A stretch of 7,117 nucleotides of DNA from Campylobacteraceae bacterium (GTDB lineage: Bacteria; Campylobacterota; Campylobacteria; Campylobacterales; Sulfurovaceae): positions 1 through 7,117 of the forward strand of contig JAMONW010000132.1 in assembly GCA_027066355.1 (NCBI GenBank), in the 5' to 3' direction. Under the pieces are notes generated by a model. It was not told the DNA's origin. It searched no databases and saw nothing but the letters and a program-made list of their open reading frames with translations. How positions within the stretch are numbered: position 1 is the first letter of the stretch; each line of letters starts with the position of its first letter. Shown piece by piece: positions 1-6,006 of the stretch. The translations under genes and the position numbers were made by a program.

Positions 1-140
1 TGCATTTTTTGAGTATCTTTGCAAATATCAGGATGATATTTTTTTGCGAGTTCTTTATATTTTCTTTTTATTTCATCTTTTGTAATAAATCGAGGCAAAT
101 CCAAAATTTCTAATGCCTCATTAATACTATTTTGCTGCAC
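1..140 (-). CDS. J-domain (DnaJ-like) protein, N-terminal fragment running off the left edge
   Basis: Translating the minus strand from GTG at 140 gives 46 uninterrupted codons that leave the window. The fragment has the layout of a J domain: a first helix (NEALEILDLP, residues 7-16), a basic second helix (residues 21-34, rich in K and R, containing KYKELAKKYHPD), and the diagnostic HPD tripeptide at residues 36-38. J domains stimulate the ATPase of DnaK (Hsp70) through HPD. The rest of the protein is missing, so the subclass (DnaJ, CbpA, DjlA or a small J protein) cannot be told. No ATG exists in this frame upstream of the domain, and an in-frame TAA lies at 170-168. That leaves GTG 140 (14-base overlap with lptD) or TTG 155 as starts, with no strong Shine-Dalgarno for either. 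It is probably translated by coupling to lptD. The J domain is sure; the start is less so. Confidence 0.85.
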   Translation of the reverse strand, partial: MQQNSINEALEILDLPRFITKDEIKRKYKELAKKYHPDICKDTQKM

Positions 141-2211
141 TATAAGAGAATCCAAATGGAAGAACTGTTATTTGAGCTTTAATATAGTTATTACTAATTG
201 AGCCTCTACTTCCATCACTTTTTATAACTGGTCTTATATCTTCTCCAAAAGATATATCTAAATCCCAACAGTGTTTATTATAGTTACTACCTATTTCCCA
301 ATTTTTTAAGTTTTTATTTTTTAAATCATATGATGCAGAAGCTCTTAATTTTAAATTGTCATTAAAATTGTAATATCCATCAACACCTAAATCTTTAGAT
401 ACAGTTTCTAAACTTAAGTAATCTTTTTTCCAAAGATATGATAAAAATAGACCATATTTATTGTTATCATAACCTAATTTATTATATATACCTGTTGTTT
501 TTTTATGTAAAAATGAATATCCAATTTGGCTATATATACTCCAATTTTTATAATCAATACTAAACTCTTGAGTTAAATCTCTAAGTTTATGCTCTTTAAA
601 GTAGTAGTGTGCTTCTAAAATATAGTCAATATTTAAGCCTTTTTTAGCAAAACTTTGCCAAAACTGATGAGTTCTAAAAGTTAATTTTGAAGCAAATGGT
701 ATATCATCTATAAAATCATTTTTTAAATTTTGTGGAATTTCACTATATTTCATCCACTCATCACTCATTAATGAACTTTTTGTAAAAGTAACACTATTTA
801 GCATTGTATGTATTCCACTATCATAAACTTTAGTTAATTCACTAGCTAACTCTATTTTATGATTCATAACAATTGAACTATATTTCTTTTGATCAATTGG
901 AACATTATAAAAATCATACCCACTTGACTCAATCTCTTCTGCAATATTTAAGTTTAAATAGTTATTAAACATAGAAAAATGCATCTCAAGAGGAGCTTTA
1001 AGTTTTACTCTTAAGGCTTTAGTTCCCTCTTTTCTTGTATAGTTAGTAACTGCTAAATCTGCAGAGTATGAAAGATTATTAAATAGTATATTTGTATATG
1101 GTATATGAAAATGTAAATTTGGTAATATTTGTATAGTATTATCATTATTTACACTATTATCCGATTTAAAGTATCTAAATCCTATGCCACTATAGAAGTA
1201 GTTATTCCTAATAAAATAGTTTGCTCTTGAATCATAATATGAGCCAATTTTATAATGATTTAATCTATTTATTTGCAAACCAACATAATCACCATCACTA
1301 AAATATATACCATTTAGATATAACTTATTTTCATATCCATCAGTTGATAGAGAATCAATTACTGAACCATTAGTATAATCAATCTCAACTCCATAATGTT
1401 TTTTATATTTTAAATTATACTTATTGGTATAACTTAATTTATCTTTAAAATAACCAGCTTTTATTGTGCCTTTTGCATCTTTTGCGTGAACAAATCTATA
1501 TGTCAAGTATAAACCACTTCCCCTTTTGGTTCTAATTTGAGGATTTATCTCTAAATCTTGGCTTTTGCTAATTGCCCAAAAAAATGGTTGCTCATATAGA
1601 TATCCTTCATCATTAATATTCCCCCAAACTGGTCTAAGCAGACCAGTTTTTCTCTCTTTTCCTAAATATAGAGGAATATATGGAAAATAGAAAACTGGTA
1701 TATCTTTTATATAAACTTTTGCATCACTAAGCTTTAGCATCTTAGTTTTTGTATCATAAACAGCCTTATCAAAACCAACCATCCAATCTGGATTATTTAC
1801 ATCACAGCTAGAAAATAGTGCATTTTGCAAATTATATATATTCTCTTCTTGTTTAGCTTTAGTGCTACTTATCCAAATATCTTCTTTATCAATTTCAAAA
1901 AAATCTTTAAATTTAATGTGGTCATTATCTAAATTAACTGTTAGCTCTTTGGCATTTATTCTTTTTCCACTTTTGCCAATAATTGTTACACTATCATTTA
2001 AAATTAATCTATTATTAGCTTTATCATACTTAGCACTCTTTGCGCTAAGTAAATCACCTTTATACTCTATTACTACACCACCAGTAATTTCAGCATTATT
2101 ACCATGATCAACTACACTATTTGCATAAACTTCAATTTCATTTGTTGTTTGAGCAAACAAAAGATTGCCAAATAATACAGCTACTATTATACTTCTATTA
2201 ATTTTAAACAT
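127..2211 (-). CDS. lptD: LPS-assembly outer-membrane protein LptD (OstA/Imp)
   Basis: LptD is the outer-membrane beta-barrel that, with the lipoprotein LptE, inserts lipopolysaccharide into the outer leaflet. The 694-residue protein starts with a signal peptide (basic MFKINR, hydrophobic core to about residue 20, likely cleavage after LFA). Residues 25-130 form an OstA/LptA-like periplasmic domain of short beta repeats (AEITGGVVIEY, NNRLILNDSV). The family signature at the domain-barrel junction is clear: SSCDVNNPDW at 134-143, then IPVFYFPYIPLYLGKERKTG at 171-190 and LLRP. The remainder is rich in aromatic residues and alternates like barrel strands, ending near FGFSY. It is somewhat shorter than the E. 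coli protein (784 residues). Only two cysteines are present, C136 and C648. The ATG at 2211 overlaps the end of the RDD gene by 8 bases and is preceded by GGTGAT a few bases upstream. It lies in the purD operon. Confidence 0.93.
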   Translation of the reverse strand: MFKINRSIIVAVLFGNLLFAQTTNEIEVYANSVVDHGNNAEITGGVVIEYKGDLLSAKSAKYDKANNRLILNDSVTIIGKSGKRINAKELTVNLDNDHIKFKDFFEIDKEDIWISSTKAKQEENIYNLQNALFSSCDVNNPDWMVGFDKAVYDTKTKMLKLSDAKVYIKDIPVFYFPYIPLYLGKERKTGLLRPVWGNINDEGYLYEQPFFWAISKSQDLEINPQIRTKRGSGLYLTYRFVHAKDAKGTIKAGYFKDKLSYTNKYNLKYKKHYGVEIDYTNGSVIDSLSTDGYENKLYLNGIYFSDGDYVGLQINRLNHYKIGSYYDSRANYFIRNNYFYSGIGFRYFKSDNSVNNDNTIQILPNLHFHIPYTNILFNNLSYSADLAVTNYTRKEGTKALRVKLKAPLEMHFSMFNNYLNLNIAEEIESSGYDFYNVPIDQKKYSSIVMNHKIELASELTKVYDSGIHTMLNSVTFTKSSLMSDEWMKYSEIPQNLKNDFIDDIPFASKLTFRTHQFWQSFAKKGLNIDYILEAHYYFKEHKLRDLTQEFSIDYKNWSIYSQIGYSFLHKKTTGIYNKLGYDNNKYGLFLSYLWKKDYLSLETVSKDLGVDGYYNFNDNLKLRASASYDLKNKNLKNWEIGSNYNKHCWDLDISFGEDIRPVIKSDGSRGSISNNYIKAQITVLPFGFSYSAAK

Positions 2212-2635
2212 TTATCACCACACATTTACTTGTTTTATCATGAAGAGTTTGTCTTTTACTATCAACAAAAGCAAACCAAAATGTAAAATAAAAAAAACTC
2301 TCTCCAATCTCTCTTACTATAGCTCTAAGTATAGACCTACTCCAAGTTAAATTTTTTCCACTATCCTCATCTATAGCTTTTATTTTAGCAAAATATTTCC
2401 CAATTGTTGCACCATTATAAGCAATAAAAAATGAGTGATATATAACTTTAAGTAAAAGTAAAACCCAGCTATACTCCACTATAAAGGCTACCATCTCATC
2501 TTGACTCTTTAATTTAATAATTTGATCATAAAATATAATAATGTAAAGAAACGAAACAATTATATCATCAATAAAAAAAGCAATAGCTCTTTTTCCAATT
2601 GACGCATACTCTACATTACTCAAATTATACTCCAT
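2204..2635 (-). CDS. Small RDD-family integral membrane protein
   Basis: This 143-residue protein has the RDD-domain plan. An early arginine (R16 in GKRAIAFFIDD) is followed by the aspartate pair D23-D24 inside the first membrane segment (about 17-38). A second hydrophobic stretch covers about 48-73. The conserved loop NGATIGKYFAKIKAID spans 74-89, a third segment covers about 101-124, and the tail RQTLHDKTSKCVV (128-140) is the usual RDD ending. The family's role is mostly unknown; some members are linked to ion transport, but nothing here supports a specific substrate. The ATG at 2635 comes one base after the purD stop codon with only a weak Shine-Dalgarno (AAAGATTG), which suggests coupling to purD. 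The end overlaps lptD by 8 bases (ATGTTTAA on the minus strand). It shares an operon with purD and lptD, but a functional link is unproven. Confidence 0.85.
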   Translation of the reverse strand: MEYNLSNVEYASIGKRAIAFFIDDIIVSFLYIIIFYDQIIKLKSQDEMVAFIVEYSWVLLLLKVIYHSFFIAYNGATIGKYFAKIKAIDEDSGKNLTWSRSILRAIVREIGESFFYFTFWFAFVDSKRQTLHDKTSKCVVINV

Positions 2636-2636
2636 T

Positions 2637-3911
2637 TCAATCTTTTAAAGCTTGATAAGCAATATCCATTCTACACTTTTTGCCAATAAAATGAACTTGT
2701 CCTACAAGCATATATGCCCTATCTCTTGCCTCTTTAATACTACTACCTAATCCTACACACACAAGCACCCTTCCACCAGTAGCCAAAAGCTTTCCATCTT
2801 CATCTTGGCTAACTCCTGCATATGCTATATAAGAGTTTTTTGCTAAATCTTCATCTACAATTTCATCAATAATAATCTCTGCTGGTTCACTGCTAGAGTA
2901 TGGATAGTTTTTACTAGCTACTACAACACCAACAGCATATTTATCTTCAAATTCAATGTTTGTATTTGCTAAATTACCTGTTGCAGCCCCCATAAACAAC
3001 TCACTAGCTGGAGTTTTCAATAAAACCATCAACTCTTCACACTCAGGGTCGCCAAATCTAACATTATACTCTAAAACAATTGGCTCACCATCTACTACCA
3101 TAATTCCTATAAATAGCACTCCACTATATGGCATTCCATCAGCCTCTAAGCCTTTAAGTGTAGGCTCAATAACTCTTTCTCTTACCTTTTTATAAATTTC
3201 ATCATTAACTAAAGGTGTTGGAGCATAAGCACCCATCCCTCCAGTATTTGGACCTGTATCTCCATCTCCTACTCTTTTGTGGTCTTGTGCAGCTGGTAAA
3301 ACAACATAATCTTTTCCATCACAAACTGCAAAGATTGATAACTCATAACCATCTAAATACTCTTCAATAATTATCTTAGTTCCAGCTTCACCAAAACTCT
3401 CTCCACTTAGCATTCCACTAGCAGCTTCAATTGCTTCATCTTTGCTTTGAGCAATTATTACACCTTTTCCGGCACAAAGTCCATCTGCTTTTACAACAAT
3501 TGGTTCACTCATAGTTGATATAAACTCTTTTGCCTCTTCAAGAGATGTTGTTTCTATATATTTAGCAGTTGGCACATCATATTTTTTTAGTGCATTTTTC
3601 ATAAATACCTTAGAGCCTTCTAGTTGTGCAGCAGCTTTACTAGGGCCAAAAATTGTTAAACCTTGCTCCTTAAAAACATCTACAATCCCATTTACAAGTG
3701 GATCCTCTGGTCCAACAATTGTTAAATTTATTTCATTTTCTTTTGCAAAATTTGCCAACTCATTAAAATCTTTTATATTAATATTTTCACCTAGTTTTGG
3801 TGTTGCACCATTACCTGGAGCAAAATATATTTTATCTACATTATCATCTTTTTTAAGTGCATATCCTATTGAATACTCTCTACCACCACTACCAATAATT
3901 AATACTTTCAT
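2637..3911 (-). CDS. purD: Phosphoribosylamine-glycine ligase (GAR synthetase)
   Basis: PurD joins glycine to phosphoribosylamine using ATP, the second step of de novo purine synthesis in the cytosol. From the ATG at 3911 the protein has 424 residues, close to the usual length (E. coli 429). It begins MKVLIIGSGGRE, the standard N-terminus. Further family motifs in order are GPEDPLVNGIVD, GPSKAAAQLEGSK, the ATP-grasp segment VVKADGLCAGKGV, the signature DGDTGPNTGGMGAYAPTP, and VLEYNVRFGDPECE. An in-frame ATG at 3926 would add five residues, but GGAG at 3924-3921 sits at a proper distance from 3911 and inside that extension, so 3911 is preferred. The common GGREH motif reads GGREY here. It is the first gene of a unit continuing into the RDD gene, lptD and a J-domain gene. 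It has its own candidate promoter at 3946-3941 and a 6S RNA gene just upstream. Confidence 0.97.
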   Translation of the reverse strand: MKVLIIGSGGREYSIGYALKKDDNVDKIYFAPGNGATPKLGENINIKDFNELANFAKENEINLTIVGPEDPLVNGIVDVFKEQGLTIFGPSKAAAQLEGSKVFMKNALKKYDVPTAKYIETTSLEEAKEFISTMSEPIVVKADGLCAGKGVIIAQSKDEAIEAASGMLSGESFGEAGTKIIIEEYLDGYELSIFAVCDGKDYVVLPAAQDHKRVGDGDTGPNTGGMGAYAPTPLVNDEIYKKVRERVIEPTLKGLEADGMPYSGVLFIGIMVVDGEPIVLEYNVRFGDPECEELMVLLKTPASELFMGAATGNLANTNIEFEDKYAVGVVVASKNYPYSSSEPAEIIIDEIVDEDLAKNSYIAYAGVSQDEDGKLLATGGRVLVCVGLGSSIKEARDRAYMLVGQVHFIGKKCRMDIAYQALKD

Positions 3912-3920
3912 ATAAATAGA

Positions 3921-3924
3921 CTCC
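3921..3924 (-). promoter_or_regulatory. Ribosome binding site that fixes the purD start
   Basis: The minus strand reads GGAG followed by nine bases and ATG at 3911. The only other candidate start, ATG at 3926, overlaps this Shine-Dalgarno and has none of its own, only a T-rich stretch. The downstream start also matches the conserved PurD N-terminus. Confidence 0.7.
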
Positions 3925-3940
3925 AAAAAATATTTTAGTT

Positions 3941-3946
3941 ATTATA
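3941..3946 (-). promoter_or_regulatory. Candidate purD-operon promoter (-10 box)
   Basis: A perfect TATAAT lies on the minus strand in the context TTGATATAAT, about 30 bases ahead of the purD ATG at 3911. It predicts a transcript start near 3934 and a leader of about 23 bases. No -35 box stands out, which is normal for sigma70 promoters in this phylum. The 6S RNA ends about 60 bases upstream, so purD could be transcribed from here, from read-through of the 6S gene, or both. Confidence 0.5.
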
Positions 3947-3987
3947 TCAATATAATCATCTAAGTAAGATTAAATAAGAAATATGAT

Positions 3988-4019
3988 TAAAACAAAAAGA
4001 GAAGAACTACCCAAGTAGC
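3988..4019 (-). terminator. Possible terminator or processing site at the 3' end of 6S RNA
   Basis: On the minus strand the last 6S bases can form a small local hairpin (G-CUAC, loop UUGG, GUAG-U, at 4019-4006). A pyrimidine-rich tail UCUUCUCUUUUUGUUUU follows, down to about 3989. The stem is short (four Watson-Crick pairs plus a G-U) and the U run is broken, so termination may be partial. The same bases also make the closing stem of the 6S fold. Confidence 0.35.
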
Positions 4020-4206
4020 CGTAGGTTTGCATGTGTCGGCCCTAAAAAGCCAACGGTGGAGGAGAGAGTAAGCCCTTAGGGGGCAACTTCTCGCTAAATT
4101 AACTTAGCTCAAACAAAGCCACCCACTCACAGACTTAACTACATGTCCTCCAATACTTAAATGTTGGACCCCATTTGCAATTTTAGCGAACTACTCAGGC
4201 AGTAGT
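4006..4206 (-). ncRNA. ssrS: 6S RNA (RNA polymerase regulator), upstream of purD
   Basis: 6S RNA mimics an open promoter, binds sigma70 RNA polymerase in stationary phase and is released by making a short product RNA. The minus-strand transcript closely parallels E. coli 6S at both ends. Its 5' part has CUGAGUAGUUCGC (E. coli CUGAGAUGUUCGC) and its 3' part CUACGGCUACUUGGGUAGU (E. coli CUGCGGCGGCAUCUCGGAGAU). Pairing fits the 6S plan. A closing stem joins 4206-4191 with 4018-4006. A large central bubble has a small hairpin on its 3' side (GUUGGC with GCCGAC, 4054-4035). A terminal stem joins GGAGGA (4151-4146) with UCCUCC (4063-4058) and continues with GUGAGUGGGU against GCUUACUCUC. The size of about 200 bases is usual. 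From memory, a conserved 'purD' RNA motif upstream of purD in epsilonproteobacteria was later identified as 6S RNA, which matches this position. Exact ends are estimated to within a few bases. Confidence 0.9.
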
Positions 4207-4211
4207 ATATT

Positions 4212-4217
4212 ATTAAA
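4212..4217 (-). promoter_or_regulatory. Candidate proximal 6S promoter (-10 box)
   Basis: TTTAAT (five of six matches to TATAAT) lies six bases before the predicted 6S 5' end near 4206, with a T-rich tract (ATTTTTTAAGC) upstream as expected for epsilon-type promoters. An overlapping alternative, AATAAT at 4214-4209, would start transcription a few bases further in. Confidence 0.35.
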
Positions 4218-4264
4218 TAAAGCTTAAAAAATAACTTTAATATTATTTTTTAAAATATATTTAT

Positions 4265-4270
4265 ATTATA
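4265..4270 (-). promoter_or_regulatory. Strong candidate promoter between hemD and the 6S gene
   Basis: The minus strand reads TTTTGCTATAATATAAATA, with a perfect TATAAT and an extended TGC before it. A run of seven T residues sits about 15-20 bases upstream, close to the Campylobacter-type consensus. A start near 4258 would give 6S RNA a 5' leader of about 50 bases, to be trimmed, in the manner of the dual promoters of E. coli ssrS. It is the better-looking of the two candidates. Confidence 0.5.
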
Positions 4271-4280
4271 GCAAAATTTT

Positions 4281-4310
4281 AAAAAAATGTATATAAATTA
4301 TATAAATTTA
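4281..4310 (-). terminator. Weak all-A/U terminator-like hairpin after hemD
   Basis: Just past the hemD stop, the minus strand can fold TAAATT with AATTTA (4310-4294, loop of five). TATACA and seven consecutive T residues follow. With no G-C pairs the stem is unstable, and such patterns arise by chance in AT-rich DNA. The T run also forms part of the upstream tract of the next promoter. Confidence 0.25.
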
Positions 4311-4318
4311 TTAAAAAA

Positions 4319-4957
4319 TTATACTCTTTTTGCCTTTTTTATGCAAGAGTCAATAGTTGCTTCATCCGCAACAACTGCTCTAACAAAACTTGGCAATTTT
4401 TTTAATGTGCTATTTCCAATTACAACTGCCAAGTAGCTACTATCCCACTCAAAACTCTTAAAAAAACACTCAATTGTAGATGGAGAGGTAAAAATTACTA
4501 TTGCATTTTTCTCTAAAGTTTTATCACTATATTTAATGCAGTTTGTTTCATATATTATCTCTTCTTTTAAAATAACACCTCTATTTTCTAAATAATTTTT
4601 ACTATCAAAAGAGATAATCTTTGGTCTTATATAGAGAATTTTTCTATCTTTAAAATATTTTAAAACTCCATTTGCTAACTCTTTTCCATAATAGTTTTTG
4701 GGTTGATAAATAACATCTCCTCCCAACTCTTGAACTACTTTTTTAGTAGCACTTCCTATTGCAATTACAGGATAATTTTTCCACGATTTATCTAGCTCAT
4801 TTACATAATAAACAGCTTGTTTAGATGTAAACATCAAAGTATCACACTCTTGAAAATCTAACTTATCTTTAATTAAGTTAAATTTTATCATTGGTAAAGA
4901 TATTGTTCCCTCTACCTTTTTAGGTGAACATAAATATATAGCCCTACTCTTTTTCAC
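4319..4957 (-). CDS. hemD: Uroporphyrinogen-III synthase
   Basis: HemD closes and inverts the linear tetrapyrrole hydroxymethylbilane to uroporphyrinogen III, the common precursor of heme, siroheme and cobalamin. The family varies greatly in sequence, but the two-lobed pattern is visible. An N-terminal IYLCSPKKVEG strand is followed by LMFTSKQAVYYV, VIAIGSATKKVVQELGG, then GKELANGVL and ILYIRPK, and in the second half AIVIFTSPSTIECFF and VVIGNST. I place the start at GTG 4957 (212 residues) because AAGGA lies ten bases upstream and the core begins soon after. A TTG at 4975 in the same frame would add six residues but has no Shine-Dalgarno. The chosen start overlaps the end of the CDF transporter by 14 bases, so the two are co-transcribed and probably coupled in translation. 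I see no functional reason for the pairing. Confidence 0.88.
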   Translation of the reverse strand: MKKSRAIYLCSPKKVEGTISLPMIKFNLIKDKLDFQECDTLMFTSKQAVYYVNELDKSWKNYPVIAIGSATKKVVQELGGDVIYQPKNYYGKELANGVLKYFKDRKILYIRPKIISFDSKNYLENRGVILKEEIIYETNCIKYSDKTLEKNAIVIFTSPSTIECFFKSFEWDSSYLAVVIGNSTLKKLPSFVRAVVADEATIDSCIKKAKRV

Positions 4958-5885
4958 AACTAGCTTTTCCTTCAAAATATCTAATATTTATCTCTTCATC
5001 ATCGTGTGGGTCAAAATGAGGATTTATTAACCACCCCTTATTTGGCTCTAAGGCAGATATTTTACAGATTATATCTTCTGCAATATCATGCGCTTTGGCC
5101 AAAGTCATCTCTGGTGTTAAAACCAAGTGAAAATCTACAAAATTATGAGTGCCATCTGTTCTTGTTTTTAAATAGTGGTATCCTCTAACTTCTGGAGTAT
5201 TAGAAATTATTTCACCAATTTTTGCAACAATATCAGCTTCAAGAGAGCGGTCAAGCAAAATTAAAACTCCATCTCTTATTATCTCATAAGCTGAATATAT
5301 AATATATCCACCAATAGCTATACCAAAAATAGCATCTATAAAATCAAGCCCAGTAATAGATACTAAAAAAAGTGCCAATAAAACTGCACCATTGCTTAAG
5401 AGGTCGGCTTTATAGTGCAAAGCATCAGATTTTACAACAATATTATCAGTCTCTTTTGCAATTTTTTCTAAATACTTAACTAAAAACCAAGTTACCACAA
5501 TTGAAATAATCATAACACCAACAGATACACCAAGCATTTGAGTATCTTTTTTATAAATTAGCTTACTAATACCCTCATATATAATATAAAGCCCAGAAAT
5601 AGTGATAATTGTTCCCTCTATTACTCCAGCAATTGCTTGAATTTTACCTTTTCCATAGTTAAAATTATCGTCAGGATGCTCTTCTGCTTTTTTAATAGCA
5701 AAAAAGTTAAATATTGATATTGCAGTATCTAAAATAGAATCAATTGCACTTGCTATTACAGCCACAGAACCACTCATAATGCCAATTATAAGCTTAATAA
5801 GAGCAAGAAGTGTAGCACTTGCAGTTGCAACAACAGTAGCTCTTTTCTCTCTTGAAAAAGATTTTATCTTTGTTATTAAATCCAT
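4944..5885 (-). CDS. Cation diffusion facilitator (CDF) family divalent-metal efflux transporter, FieF-like
   Basis: CDF proteins are inner-membrane dimers that export Zn, Fe, Mn or similar ions by exchange with protons. The 313-residue protein has six hydrophobic segments (about 17-38, 41-63, 82-104, 117-137, 163-180 and 183-203) and a cytoplasmic C-terminal domain (about 215-295). The transport site is intact: D49 and D53 in segment 2, and H157 and D161 (HYKAD) in segment 5. These align without gaps to D45, D49, H153 and D157 of E. coli FieF. The C-terminal domain keeps histidines H253, H266 and H290 with D292 (NPHFDP). The histidines of FieF's secondary zinc site are replaced (F75 and K79 in DDNFNYGKGK). 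The tail is acidic and ends in a cysteine-containing segment. The metal cannot be assigned from sequence. The ATG at 5885 has AGGA six bases upstream (5895-5892). It is first in a unit with hemD. Confidence 0.93.
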   Translation of the reverse strand: MDLITKIKSFSREKRATVVATASATLLALIKLIIGIMSGSVAVIASAIDSILDTAISIFNFFAIKKAEEHPDDNFNYGKGKIQAIAGVIEGTIITISGLYIIYEGISKLIYKKDTQMLGVSVGVMIISIVVTWFLVKYLEKIAKETDNIVVKSDALHYKADLLSNGAVLLALFLVSITGLDFIDAIFGIAIGGYIIYSAYEIIRDGVLILLDRSLEADIVAKIGEIISNTPEVRGYHYLKTRTDGTHNFVDFHLVLTPEMTLAKAHDIAEDIICKISALEPNKGWLINPHFDPHDDEEINIRYFEGKASCEKE

Positions 5886-5913
5886 TATTTTTCCTAATTT
5901 ATATTTTTTTATA

Positions 5914-5919
5914 ATTATA
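5914..5919 (-). promoter_or_regulatory. Promoter for the CDF-hemD unit (-10 box)
   Basis: A perfect TATAAT on the minus strand (context TTTAGATATAATTAT) lies about 30 bases before the CDF start codon. A start near 5907 gives a leader of about 22 bases carrying the AGGA ribosome site. The upstream DNA is an A/T-rich tract with no obvious -35 or operator. TATAAT also reads on the plus strand at 5910-5915, but no plus-strand gene follows. Confidence 0.55.
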
Positions 5920-5986
5920 TCTAAATTGAAATTATTTTTAATAACTACATATAAGGAAGTTTAAGAGAGATAAAGATTGTTACTTA

Positions 5987-6001
5987 TGGGCAAAATGCCC
6001 A
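5987..6001 (-). terminator. Small hairpin just after htpG, possible weak terminator
   Basis: TGGGCA and TGCCCA form a six-pair stem around a three-base loop, five bases past the htpG stop codon. It is the only G-C-rich stretch in this gap. No T run follows on the minus strand (ATAAGTAACA), so it does not meet the intrinsic-terminator pattern. It may instead stabilise the mRNA 3' end or act with another factor. Confidence 0.35.
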
Positions 6002-6006
6002 ATAAA

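Noticed and set aside
1862..2350. Plus-strand open frames of 81 and 61 codons over lptD and the RDD gene
   Set aside because: They lie opposite well-supported minus-strand genes, have low-complexity composition and no ribosome site. They are shadows of AT-rich coding DNA.
2956..3195. Plus-strand open frame of 79 codons inside purD
   Set aside because: It lies fully antisense to the conserved ATP-grasp region of purD and has no recognisable motif.
3912..3926. ATG at 3926 as the purD start
   Set aside because: It adds MESIY ahead of the conserved MKVLIIG start and overlaps the GGAG that serves the ATG at 3911.
4006..4206. The structured gap read as tmRNA, RNase P RNA, SRP RNA or a purine-type riboswitch
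   Set aside because: No tRNA-like ends or tag frame, no RNase P or SRP core sequence, and no recognised riboswitch core. Both ends and the pairing plan match 6S RNA instead.
5779..5964. Plus-strand open frame of 61 codons crossing the CDF start and its upstream gap
   Set aside because: Most of it is antisense to the CDF gene. There is no Shine-Dalgarno, and it reads through the minus-strand promoter.
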